A stretch of 54,444 nucleotides of DNA, taken from NCBI GenBank assembly GCA_002347645.1, contig DDYF01000006.1, positions 1-54,444 on the forward strand, read 5' to 3'. Shown one piece after another: positions 15,918 to 24,247 of this stretch (position 1 is the first letter of the stretch; every line of letters starts with the position of its first letter). The translations under genes and the position numbers were made by a program. The notes under the pieces were generated by a model, which saw nothing but the letters and a program-made list of their open reading frames with translations, ran no database searches and had not been told where the DNA came from. The stretch is from Thermoleophilia bacterium UBA2241 (GTDB lineage Bacteria > Actinomycetota > Thermoleophilia > UBA2241).

Positions 15918-17747
15918 ATGATGCGCGCTCGGATGCGGACCGCGCCATGGCGCCCGCTGCTCGTCTTGACGTGCGCGGCCGTGCTCGCCGCCGGTCTGGC
16001 CGGGGGCGTCGGCGGCGCCCTCGCCGCCGACGAGAGCCCGTCGCCGGCCGGCGACAAGGTCGTCCTCAGGCTCGGCTGGACGAACGAGCCCGACAGCCTC
16101 AATCCCTTCGTGGGCTACGAAGGCTCGAGCTACGAGGTCTGGTCGCTCAACTACGACTTCCTCTGCGGGTTCGGTCTCGACGGCTCCCCCGACCCTGATC
16201 GCGGCCTCGCCGAGAGCTGGGAGATCTCCGACGACGGCCTCCTGTGGACGTTCCAGATCCGCGAGGGCATGACGTGGCAGGACGGCGAGCCGGTCACCGC
16301 CGCGGACGTCGCCTTCACCTACAACCTCATCATCGACAAGGACCTGACCGCGCTGACGAGCTACACGACCAACGTCAAGGAGGCGCGCGCGCTCGACGAC
16401 ACGACGCTCGAGATCGAGTGCACCGCTCCCAAGGCGAACATGGAGAAGCTTTGGATCTACGTCGTGCCGGAGCACGTCTGGAGCAAGATCGACGACCCCG
16501 AGAAGCACAAGATGACGTACCCGTTCATCGGCAGCGGTCCCTTCCAGTGCACCGGGTGGAAGAAGGGCAGCCACGTGACGATGGTCAAGAACCCGGCGTA
16601 CTGGGGCCCCGCACCGGCCGTCGACGAGATCTACTTCGAGTACTACACGAACGCCGACACCATGGCCCAGGACCTCAAGTCCGGGCTCATCGACGGCGCC
16701 AACGACGTCCCCGCCGCCCAATTCGCCGGCTTCGAGAGCGCCGAGGGCTTCGACGCCATCACGTACAACCTGTTCATGTGGGAGTACCTGGGGTTCAACT
16801 GCTACCGATCGAAGCACTCGCAGGGACACCCGGTCCTGCGCGAGGTGGACTTCCGCAACGCGCTGAACTGGGCCGTCGACAAGCAGAAGTGCGTCGACGT
16901 CGCCTGGGAGGGCCGCGCCGTCCCGGGGACCACCATGATCCCGCCCGACCAGTTTCCCGACGACTGGGACGCCCACTGGGAGCCACCCGCGGACGTCGCC
17001 TACGGCTTCGATCTCGACGAGGCGCGGAGGCTGCTCGACGAGGGCGGCTATGCCGACGCCGACGGCGACGGCATCCGCGAGTACAAGGGAGAGCCGATCA
17101 AGCTGCGCCTGTGGGCGCGCAGCGAATCGCTCTCGAGCCAGAACATGGGCAAGTTCATCACTGGCTGGTTCGAGGACCTCGGCCTCGACATCGAGTTCCA
17201 GGTGATGGACGACGGCGCCATCTCGGAGAAGCTGTACACCTACGACGCCGACTGCAACTACGCTCCCGACTACGACATGTACATCTGGGACTACTGGGGC
17301 GCGTCCGACCCCGGCGACACCCTGATGTGGTTCACGACGGGGCAGATCGAGTGGTGGAACGACCCTTGCTGGTCGAACGAGGAGTTCGACAGCCTGGCCG
17401 AGGAGCAGTACGGAGAGATGGACCCGGGGGAGCGCCTCGACATGATCCATCGGATGCAGGAACTCATGTACGCGGAGACGCCCGAGATCATCCTCGACTA
17501 CCCGCCCTCGCTGCAGGTGGTCGACACCGCCAGGTGGGACGGCTGGACGCCGTTCATGGACGGCGGCGTCTGGTACGTGGGGTACAACATCGAGACGTAC
17601 CTCAACCTCGAGCCCAAGGGCGCGGTAGAGGAGGAAACGGGCTCGTCGACGTGGATCGTCGTCGTGGTCGCTGTCGTCGCCGCGACCGCGCTGGCCGCGT
17701 GGCTGGCCTTGCGGCGCGGTCGCCGGGGCCGGGCGGAAGAGGCCTGA
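15918..17747 (+). CDS. Solute-binding protein of a peptide ABC importer (SBP family 5) with C-terminal membrane anchor
   Basis: 609 residues. An N-terminal signal sequence (basic 'MRARMRTAPWR', hydrophobic core ending 'GGALAADES') is followed by a standard family 5 peptide-binding domain: 'LNPFVGYEGSSYEVW', 'DPDRGLAESWEISDDGLLWTFQIREGMTWQDGEPVTAADVAFTYN' region, and 'DLKSGLIDGANDVPA'. No lipobox Cys is placed for lipidation. Instead the C-terminus carries a hydrophobic helix (TWIVVVVAVVAATALAAWLA) and a basic tail, so the mature protein is probably tethered by its C-terminus. Start ATG 15918 follows GGGGGTGG. A strong terminator follows at 17770, closing the importer cluster. Confidence 0.92.
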   Translation: MMRARMRTAPWRPLLVLTCAAVLAAGLAGGVGGALAADESPSPAGDKVVLRLGWTNEPDSLNPFVGYEGSSYEVWSLNYDFLCGFGLDGSPDPDRGLAESWEISDDGLLWTFQIREGMTWQDGEPVTAADVAFTYNLIIDKDLTALTSYTTNVKEARALDDTTLEIECTAPKANMEKLWIYVVPEHVWSKIDDPEKHKMTYPFIGSGPFQCTGWKKGSHVTMVKNPAYWGPAPAVDEIYFEYYTNADTMAQDLKSGLIDGANDVPAAQFAGFESAEGFDAITYNLFMWEYLGFNCYRSKHSQGHPVLREVDFRNALNWAVDKQKCVDVAWEGRAVPGTTMIPPDQFPDDWDAHWEPPADVAYGFDLDEARRLLDEGGYADADGDGIREYKGEPIKLRLWARSESLSSQNMGKFITGWFEDLGLDIEFQVMDDGAISEKLYTYDADCNYAPDYDMYIWDYWGASDPGDTLMWFTTGQIEWWNDPCWSNEEFDSLAEEQYGEMDPGERLDMIHRMQELMYAETPEIILDYPPSLQVVDTARWDGWTPFMDGGVWYVGYNIETYLNLEPKGAVEEETGSSTWIVVVVAVVAATALAAWLALRRGRRGRAEEA

Positions 17748-17769
17748 GCGGCACGCCGGCAAGACAGAC

Positions 17770-17808
17770 AAGGCGGCACCCGCCCTCGTCTTTGCGGGGT
17801 GCCGCCTT
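17770..17808 (+). terminator. Terminator after the solute-binding protein gene
   Basis: A stem of about 14 bp (AAGGCGGCACCCGC against GCGGGGTGCCGCCTT, one bulged G) with a ~10-nt loop lies 23 bp after the stop and is followed by TTCGCCGTTT. Confidence 0.85.
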
Positions 17809-17959
17809 CGCCGTTTCGTACAGGCGCCGGCGGGGCAACGACCCACGCTGGCGCCGATATTCTTCTCATCTATTTGGCCATCCTGTAGAATGGCGCTGCC
17901 TCGCGCGTGGCGCGCGCGGCCGTTGACACTCCCGATTCGAGAAAGGCAGGAGAAGGGCT

Positions 17960-19129
17960 ATGGCGGTGGATCCGAGCGTGTACGACGTCGAGTGCGAGAG
18001 CGTCACCAAGAGGTTCGGCGACTTCGTCGCCGTCAAGGACCTCAACCTGAAGATCAAGAAGGGCGAGTTCTTCTCCATGCTCGGCCCGTCGGGGTGCGGC
18101 AAGACGACCACACTCCGCATGGTGGCCGGCTTCGAGCAGCCGACCGAGGGTGAGATCTACCTTGCCAACACGCCGGTCGCCGGCGTGCCGCCCTACAAGC
18201 GCCCCGTCAACACCGTGTTCCAGAGCTACGCGCTCTTCCCGCACCTGTCGGTGTGGGACAACGTCGCCTTCGGCCTCAAGCGCAAGGGCGTCGACAAGGC
18301 CGAGATCAAGACCCGCGTCGGCGAGGCCATCGAGATGGTCGAGATGGAGTCGATGAGGGACCGCAAGCCGGTGCAGCTCTCGGGCGGTCAGCAGCAGCGC
18401 GTCGCGCTCGCTCGCGCGCTGGTCAACCGCCCGACCGTCCTCCTGCTGGACGAGCCGCTCGGCGCCCTCGACGCGAAGCTGCGCAAGGCGATGCAGCTCG
18501 AGCTCAAGAAGCTGCAGAGCGACGTCGGGATCACCTTCATCTACGTGACCCACGACCAGGAAGAGGCGCTCACCATGAGCGACCGCCTCGCCGTCATGAG
18601 CCAGGGCATCGTCGAGCAGGTGGGCACGCCGACGGCGATCTACGAGAACCCGGAGTCCGCCTTTGTGGCCAACTTCATCGGCGTGTCCAACATCTACCTC
18701 TCGGACGTCGTTCGCGCCGAAGCGGGCGTGGCCGAGTGCCGCACCGACAAGGGTCTCGGCGTCCTCGTCGGTCTGCACGGCAAGGACGTGAAGGCGGGCG
18801 ACAAGGTCGGCGTGGTGGTCCGTCCCGAGAAGTTCGCCATCGCCCCCGCCGAGAAGGCGGCCGACATCGCCGACCGCGAGAACGTGTACGACGGGGTCAT
18901 CAAGGCGGTCGTGTACATCGGTTCGGTGACGCAGTTCATCGTCGACATCGAGGGCAAGCACCTGGCGCAGGTCCTCTACCAGAACCTCTACCACACCGAG
19001 CGCGAGGACTGGTCCGAGGGCCAGCGCGTCAAGGTCTCGTGCTGGAAGGAGAGCGCGTCGCTCATCACCGACGTCGAGAAGGGCATGGCCGAGAAGGACC
19101 TCATGGGCGAGGTCGTCAAGCGCATCTGA
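17960..19129 (+). CDS. ABC transporter ATP-binding protein (PotA/MalK-like)
   Basis: 389 residues. Walker A 'GPSGCGKTT', Q-loop 'TVFQSYALFPHLSV', signature 'LSGGQQQRVALARAL', Walker B 'VLLLDEPLGALD', H-loop 'YVTHDQEEAL', then a C-terminal regulatory region of OB/TOBE type (~residues 250-389). The best match by memory is the spermidine/putrescine (PotA) group. No permease or binding-protein partner lies next to it, so it is an orphan here, paired with the PucR-type regulator 25 bp downstream. Start ATG 17960 follows AGGAGAAGG. Confidence 0.9.
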   Translation: MAVDPSVYDVECESVTKRFGDFVAVKDLNLKIKKGEFFSMLGPSGCGKTTTLRMVAGFEQPTEGEIYLANTPVAGVPPYKRPVNTVFQSYALFPHLSVWDNVAFGLKRKGVDKAEIKTRVGEAIEMVEMESMRDRKPVQLSGGQQQRVALARALVNRPTVLLLDEPLGALDAKLRKAMQLELKKLQSDVGITFIYVTHDQEEALTMSDRLAVMSQGIVEQVGTPTAIYENPESAFVANFIGVSNIYLSDVVRAEAGVAECRTDKGLGVLVGLHGKDVKAGDKVGVVVRPEKFAIAPAEKAADIADRENVYDGVIKAVVYIGSVTQFIVDIEGKHLAQVLYQNLYHTEREDWSEGQRVKVSCWKESASLITDVEKGMAEKDLMGEVVKRI

Positions 19130-19154
19130 TCAGCGAACGGCGGGGGCCGGAACG

Positions 19155-20813
19155 ATGATCACGGTCCAGGACATCCTCGAGATCCCCGATCTCAACCTCA
19201 AGCTCCTCGCGGGGAACAAGTCGGTGAGCAACCCTGTGCGCTGGGTGCACATCACCGAGGTGCCCGACCCGACGGGATGGCTCAAGGGCGGGGAGTTGCT
19301 GTTGACGACGGGCTACGGGTTCACGGGCCCGGAGCAGCAGCAGGTGGCACAACTCAAGGCGCTGATCGACCACAACCTCTCGGGCCTGGGCTTCGGCACC
19401 GGCTTCAGCTTCGACAAGGTCCCCGAGTGCCTCGTCAAGGTGGCCGACGAGTACAGCTTCCCCCTCTTCGAGGTGCCGTACCACGTCCCGTTCATCGCCA
19501 TCACCGAAGCGGTCGCCTCCAAGATCGTCAACGAGCAGTACTCGCTGCTTCAGCGCAGCCTCGCGGTGCACGAGAAGCTGACCAAGATCGTCCTCGAAGA
19601 AAAGGGCCTCGACGCGATCCTCTCGACCCTCTCGGCCCTCGTCGGCTGCTCCGCGGTGCTCTTCGACTTCCACGGGGTCGTGCTGTGCGAGGCGACGTAT
19701 CGTCGCCGCCTCGGCGCCGAGCTGATCGCCCACCTGTGGCGCAACATCTCCGACCAGCGCGCCAACCGCCAGGACTTCGCCTTGAGCATGGAGGGCGTCG
19801 GGTCCGGCGTACAGGTCTACCCGGTGGTCGCCTCCCACCGCATCGGGGCGTTCCTGGCCGTGGTCAAGGACTCGGGCGACTTCTCGGACTACGACCGCAT
19901 CATCCTCCATCACGTCGTGACCGTGACGGCGCTCGAACTGGTCAAGAAGAAGGCCGTCGACGAGACCGAGAAACGGCTCGCCGGCGACTTCTTCGACGAG
20001 TTGATCGCCAGCGACCTCTACGAGGAGGAGATCGCCCGCCGCCTCGCCTTCTTCGGCCTCGACCCCGAGGCGGAGCACCTCATCGTCCTCGTCGACATCG
20101 ACGGCTTCAGGACGTTCGGGGACGGCCCGCGCGAGCGCGAGGAGGCCGTCGTCCAGGACGTCAAGGAGCGCCTCCATTGGGCGGTCGACGAGTTCATGGC
20201 GCGACGCGACATGCTCTTTGTCAGCGCGTCGCGCAGCGACTCGGTCGTCATCCTCGTCCAGCCGGGGAAGGGCGGCGGGCAGAAGGTGCTGGCCATGGCC
20301 GGTGAGCTCCAGCAGGCGATCGACAAGATGCTGCCCGAGATCGCCGTCTCGATCGGCATCGGGCGCCCGCACCGCTCGCTCGTCGATCTGCGCCAGAGCT
20401 ACTACGAGGCCCACTATGCGATCAAGATCCGCAAGCTCAAGGACGGCAGCGGCGTCCTCGCGAGCTTCGACGACCTGGGGTCGTACGGGCTCCTGCTGGG
20501 ACTGCAGGACACGCTGTCGCTCGAGGTCTTCTACGACAGCGTGCTCGGCAAGCTGCGCGAGTACGACGAACAGAACTCGAGCGACCTGGTGAACAGCTTG
20601 GCGTGCTTCCTCGAGGCGAACGGGCACTGGGGCGACGCGGCGGAGAAGCTGTACGTCCACCGCCACACGCTCCGGTACCGCATGAAGCGCGTCGAGGAGA
20701 TCACGGGTCGCGACCTTACCCTGTCGCAGGACCGCATGGAGTTCTGGTTGGCGCTCAAGGCGCGCGAGTTGATCGACCAGGCGAAGAAGGGGAAGCCGGG
20801 GCGCGAGAGCTGA
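19155..20813 (+). CDS. PucR family transcriptional regulator
   Basis: 552 residues with the three-part PucR layout: an N-terminal PucR sensor domain ('VQDILEIPDLNLKLLAG', 'RWVHITEVPDPTGWLKGGELLLTTGY'), a central GGDEF-like CdaR domain (~290-420, 'LIVLVDIDGF', 'AVSIGIGRPHRSLVDLRQSYYEA'), and a C-terminal HTH_30 domain ('HWGDAAEKLYVHRHTLRYRMKRVEEITG'). Family members control purine, GABA, proline or polyamine use. It lies 25 bp after the PotA-like ATPase on the same strand, so it may sense the solute handled by that transporter; it could also control the peptide cluster. Confidence 0.93.
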   Translation: MITVQDILEIPDLNLKLLAGNKSVSNPVRWVHITEVPDPTGWLKGGELLLTTGYGFTGPEQQQVAQLKALIDHNLSGLGFGTGFSFDKVPECLVKVADEYSFPLFEVPYHVPFIAITEAVASKIVNEQYSLLQRSLAVHEKLTKIVLEEKGLDAILSTLSALVGCSAVLFDFHGVVLCEATYRRRLGAELIAHLWRNISDQRANRQDFALSMEGVGSGVQVYPVVASHRIGAFLAVVKDSGDFSDYDRIILHHVVTVTALELVKKKAVDETEKRLAGDFFDELIASDLYEEEIARRLAFFGLDPEAEHLIVLVDIDGFRTFGDGPREREEAVVQDVKERLHWAVDEFMARRDMLFVSASRSDSVVILVQPGKGGGQKVLAMAGELQQAIDKMLPEIAVSIGIGRPHRSLVDLRQSYYEAHYAIKIRKLKDGSGVLASFDDLGSYGLLLGLQDTLSLEVFYDSVLGKLREYDEQNSSDLVNSLACFLEANGHWGDAAEKLYVHRHTLRYRMKRVEEITGRDLTLSQDRMEFWLALKARELIDQAKKGKPGRES

Positions 20814-20837
20814 GCGCCGGGGTGCCCGCGGAGCTGC

Positions 20838-21644
20838 CTACGAGAGCAGCGCGCCGGCGTCGACGACGACGTTGACGCCCGTCACCCCGTCGTTCTCGAT
20901 GCAGAAACGCACGGCCGCGGCGACCTGTGCCGGTGTGACGAGCCGTTCGTCGCCGCCCTTGGAAGCGGCGCGAAGCGTGGCCGCCCGGTGCTCGTCGTCC
21001 TCGAGGTCCACGGGCCCAGGGGCGACGCCGCACACCCGCACGCCGTCCGGCGCCCAGGCCCGGGCGAGCTCCTTCACGAGGTGGATCTGGGCCGCCTTCG
21101 CAGCGCCGTGCGCCGCGAAGGCGGCCCAGGGCTGCAATCCGAGGCAGTCGGTGATCGCGACGACGACGCCCCGCGTCGGCGGGTGCGCCGTCTCGTTCTC
21201 GGCGGGACCCGCGGTCACGCCGGCGGTGACCGCCTCGGCCTCCCCGGCGCCCGTGAAGAGCCGGAGGGCTTCGCAGGCGGTGAAGAAGAACCCTTTCGCC
21301 ACGACGTCGAACGAGGCGTCCCAGGCGGCTTCGTCGAGCTGCTCGGGCCGCTGCGGCACGAACGGGCCGCTGGCGGCGAAGACGACGACGTCGAGGCCGC
21401 GCAGGCGCCGGGCGCCGGAGCCAACGAGAGCGGCGGCGGCCTGTGGCGTGCCCACGTCGCCGGAAACGGCGGCGGCGGCCACGGCCCCCGCGCGCTCGAG
21501 GGCGGCGACGGCCTCCTCGGCGTCGTCGCGGCGGCGCGACGAGGCGCACACGGCCGCCCCGCCGCGCGCGAGGTCCAGAGCGATCTCGCGGCCGAGACGC
21601 CGGACACCGCCGACGACGAGACAACGTGCGCCCGCGAGGTTCAC
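20838..21644 (-). CDS. SDR family oxidoreductase-like protein lacking the catalytic Tyr
   Basis: 268 residues of Rossmann fold. The cofactor loop is 'VGGVRRLGREIA', a G-x-x-R-R-L-G form as in pteridine reductase-type SDRs, which prefer NADPH. The usual Y-x-x-x-K active site reads 'FAAHGAAKAAQIHL': the Lys is kept but the Tyr position is His. The end 'GVNVVVDAGALL' matches the SDR C-terminal motif (V-D-G-G). The start GTG 21644 overlaps the stop of the upstream beta-lactamase-like gene (GTGA), so translation is probably coupled. It is either an altered oxidoreductase or a non-catalytic NADP(H)-binding protein. Confidence 0.8.
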   Translation of the reverse strand: MNLAGARCLVVGGVRRLGREIALDLARGGAAVCASSRRRDDAEEAVAALERAGAVAAAAVSGDVGTPQAAAALVGSGARRLRGLDVVVFAASGPFVPQRPEQLDEAAWDASFDVVAKGFFFTACEALRLFTGAGEAEAVTAGVTAGPAENETAHPPTRGVVVAITDCLGLQPWAAFAAHGAAKAAQIHLVKELARAWAPDGVRVCGVAPGPVDLEDDEHRAATLRAASKGGDERLVTPAQVAAAVRFCIENDGVTGVNVVVDAGALLS

Positions 21645-22741
21645 GACGTCCCTCGCGCGCCGTCGGCCGCGCCGTCGGACGCGGCCGCCTCCCCGGCGAG
21701 CACGCGACACACGTCGCCGGACGCGGCGCGGTCCATCTGCGCGGGCCCTGCGAGCCGGTCGCAGAGGACGCCGGCGATGGTCGCGATGGCGCCGGGGGCG
21801 GCCGGCGCTCGACCGGCGGCGAGGCCCTTCCACGCCGCGACGAGGACGAGAGGTATGTGATCGGAGCCGCACACGATGGCGGCGTCGTTGCTGACGCCCG
21901 CGTCGCTCCCGCCAAGGTTGGCGACACGGGTGCCGCTGGGAAGCCCCGCGGCGATCTTCGCGCGCCACTGCTGACGGCTCATCGCCTCGACCATGAGACG
22001 ACACGACGGGGCGGAGGCACAGCGCGCCTCGGCCATCATCGTCAGGAGCTCCGTCACGTCGTGCGGGGACGCGCGGTTGTCGACCTGCTCGAAGGCTGCG
22101 GCCGCGCCGGGGTCGGTCATCGTGCGCAGCCGCTCGCGGTGGCGGAGCAAGGCGGCACCTGTGACGCCCGCGTGATCGTCGAGGAGGCGCGCGAGCGCCG
22201 CTTCGCGGCCGTCGCGCGCCTCGAGCTGCCGCCATCGCGCCGCCGCCTCCACGCCGCCCGGCTCCTTGGCCTCGCTCCCCAGTCCCGACCGGACGAGGTA
22301 GCGCGCGCGGTTCGGCACGCCGCAGTCGATGCTCTCGAAGCTCAGCTCTCGCATGCTCTGGTTCACGCTCTCCAAGCCGGCCTGCCGCCAGAGCATGTCG
22401 GTGGCCGTCTCGTCCCCTGCGGCGAGAGCCAGGCACACCAGATCGCGCAACGCCGGCATGAGGCCCGCCCGGCAGTGGACCAGCGCGCCGCCGGGGCTCT
22501 TGTCGCTCTCCCGCAGCGGGAGTCGCTCGTCGAGTCGCAGGCGGCCGTCGTCGACCTGCCGCATCACCGTGACCACCACGGGGAGGGCGACGAGGCCGGC
22601 CAGGGGAAAGGTCTCGTCGGCGTTCACGCTCAGACTCGCGCCGGTGGCAAGGTTCCGTGCCGCGACGCCGAGCGTGCCGCCGAGGTCCCCGGCGATGCGC
22701 TCCAAGGCGTCCTGCGCCGCGGCCGAACCCTCGATCGTCAC
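21641..22741 (-). CDS. Class A beta-lactamase-fold protein without catalytic motifs
   Basis: 366 residues resembling the beta-lactamase2/PBP-like serine hydrolase family. Landmarks align by eye: 'FPLAGLVALPVVV' stands where F-x-x-A-S-x-x-K-L-P is expected, 'LAAGDETATDMLW' where S-D-N-T-A-T-D/N-L-L is expected, and 'VANLGGSDAGVSNDAAIV' where H-K-T-G-x-x-x-G-V-x-x-D-x-G-I-V is expected. So the nucleophile Ser, the Lys, the SDN Asn and the KTG Lys all appear replaced, while the fold is conserved. A binding or scaffold role is more likely than lactam hydrolysis. The start GTG 22741 follows AAGGGGG; longer in-frame starts exist upstream but have no ribosome site. Confidence 0.75.
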   Translation of the reverse strand: MTIEGSAAAQDALERIAGDLGGTLGVAARNLATGASLSVNADETFPLAGLVALPVVVTVMRQVDDGRLRLDERLPLRESDKSPGGALVHCRAGLMPALRDLVCLALAAGDETATDMLWRQAGLESVNQSMRELSFESIDCGVPNRARYLVRSGLGSEAKEPGGVEAAARWRQLEARDGREAALARLLDDHAGVTGAALLRHRERLRTMTDPGAAAAFEQVDNRASPHDVTELLTMMAEARCASAPSCRLMVEAMSRQQWRAKIAAGLPSGTRVANLGGSDAGVSNDAAIVCGSDHIPLVLVAAWKGLAAGRAPAAPGAIATIAGVLCDRLAGPAQMDRAASGDVCRVLAGEAAASDGAADGARGTS

Positions 22742-22948
22742 CTGGCCCCCTTCGTCGCGTGCATCAAATATAGAGGAGCCCGGACGTCGGGACCAGACCG
22801 GGTCCGTCGGAGCTGCGTGGCGGCGCCGAGTCCGGTTTCTAGCCTCGAACGTTTCTGATAGATTCCGGAGGTGTCGTGGAGACCATCGTCCGCCGGCGCA
22901 CAGGCGCCGGGCGGGCCGTCCAGGCAGTCCGAGCACTCAGGAGGAACA

Positions 22949-24070
22949 ATGATCGTCGGCGTCCCGAAAGAGATCAAGAACGAGGAGTATCGCGTCGCGG
23001 TCACGCCCATCGGCGCCAAGGAGTTCGAGCGTCACGGCCACACCGTGATCGTCGAGAAGGGCGCCGGCGTGGGCTCCGGGTTCGACGACGCCGCGTACAA
23101 GGCCGCCGGCGCCAAGCTGGCCAAGGTGGACGACGTGTTCGCGCAGGCCGACATGATCGTCAAGGTCAAGGAGCCGCTCCCGGTCGAGTACCCGAAGTTC
23201 AAGAAGGGGCAGATCCTCTACACGTACCTCCACCTCGCGGCGTCGTACGCCAAGGTCCTCACCAAGGCGATGATGAAGTCGGGGATCCGCGGGATCGCCT
23301 ACGAGACGGTCGAGCTCCCTAACGGCGCGCACCCGCTCCTCTTCCCGATGAGCGAGGTCGCCGGCCGTCTGTCGATCCAGGCGGGGGCGACGCACCTGCA
23401 GAAGGAGAACGGCGGTTCCGGCGTGCTGCTCGGCGGCGTGACCGGCGTGCCGCCGGCGAAGGTGGTCGTCATCGGCGGCGGCACCGTCGGCTACAACGCG
23501 GCGAAGATGGCCGTCGGCCTGCGCGCGCGCACCGTCATCGTCGACAACAACGCGGCGCGCCTCTCCTACCTCGACGACATCTTCGGCGGCCGCGCCGAGA
23601 CCCTGCTCAGCAACGAGAGCGCCATCGAAGAGGCCGTCGCCGACGCCGACCTGGTCGTCGGCGCGGTCCTGCTGCCGGGCGGCCGGCAGGCTCCGCACCT
23701 GGTGAAGCGCTACATGCTGAAGAACATGCGGCCGGGCTCGGTCCTCGTCGACGTCGCCATCGACCAGGGCGGCTGCTTCGAGACGTCCAAGCCGACGACG
23801 CACACCGATCCTACGTACGTCGTCGACGGCGTGATCCACTACTGCGTGGCGAACATGCCCGGCGCGGTGGCGCGCACCTCGACTCTTGCCCTCACCGGCG
23901 CCACGCTGCCGTTCGGCCTCGCGATCGCCGACAAGGGCTTCGAGCAGGCCGTCAACGACGACGCCGCCCTGGCGCTCGGCGTCAACGTCTACGGTGGCAA
24001 GCTCACCATCCCGTCTGTGGCCGAGGCGCACAAACTGGCCTATACGCCGCTGGACAAAGTGCTGGCCTGA
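22949..24070 (+). CDS. ald: Alanine dehydrogenase
   Basis: 373 residues, standard length. The N-terminus 'IVGVPKEIKNEEYRVAVTP' is the family signature, followed by 'VKVKEPLPVEYP', the NAD-binding glycine loop 'VVIGGGTVGYNAAKMAVGL', and 'VDVAIDQGGCFETSKPTTH' with the catalytic Asp near the C-terminal half. It interconverts L-alanine and pyruvate plus ammonium with NAD+, and would feed amino acids released from peptides into central metabolism. Start ATG 22949 has AGGAGG 6 nt upstream. It is divergent from the beta-lactamase-like gene, with about 207 bp between starts. A 15-bp hairpin follows the stop. Confidence 0.96.
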   Translation: MIVGVPKEIKNEEYRVAVTPIGAKEFERHGHTVIVEKGAGVGSGFDDAAYKAAGAKLAKVDDVFAQADMIVKVKEPLPVEYPKFKKGQILYTYLHLAASYAKVLTKAMMKSGIRGIAYETVELPNGAHPLLFPMSEVAGRLSIQAGATHLQKENGGSGVLLGGVTGVPPAKVVVIGGGTVGYNAAKMAVGLRARTVIVDNNAARLSYLDDIFGGRAETLLSNESAIEEAVADADLVVGAVLLPGGRQAPHLVKRYMLKNMRPGSVLVDVAIDQGGCFETSKPTTHTDPTYVVDGVIHYCVANMPGAVARTSTLALTGATLPFGLAIADKGFEQAVNDDAALALGVNVYGGKLTIPSVAEAHKLAYTPLDKVLA

Positions 24071-24125
24071 CAGGGCATTCGGGTCCCGGGCGGCCATTGG
24101 ACACTCGCGGGCTCTGTGCTTGAAT

Positions 24126-24158
24126 CGAGCCGCGGCCGGCGCAGCCGGCCGCGGCTCG
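24126..24158 (+). terminator. Terminator hairpin after ald
   Basis: A perfect 15-bp GC-rich stem (arms 24126-24140 and 24144-24158) with loop GCA, 55 bp after the ald stop. There is no U-tract. Confidence 0.7.
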
Positions 24159-24247
24159 CGCGTCCCTTGAGCCGTCCGGCTCGGCGGCGCGCATGTCATC
24201 ACGAGCCGAGGATCGGGAGCCTCGCCTCGGCAGGAAAGGAGCAGCGT

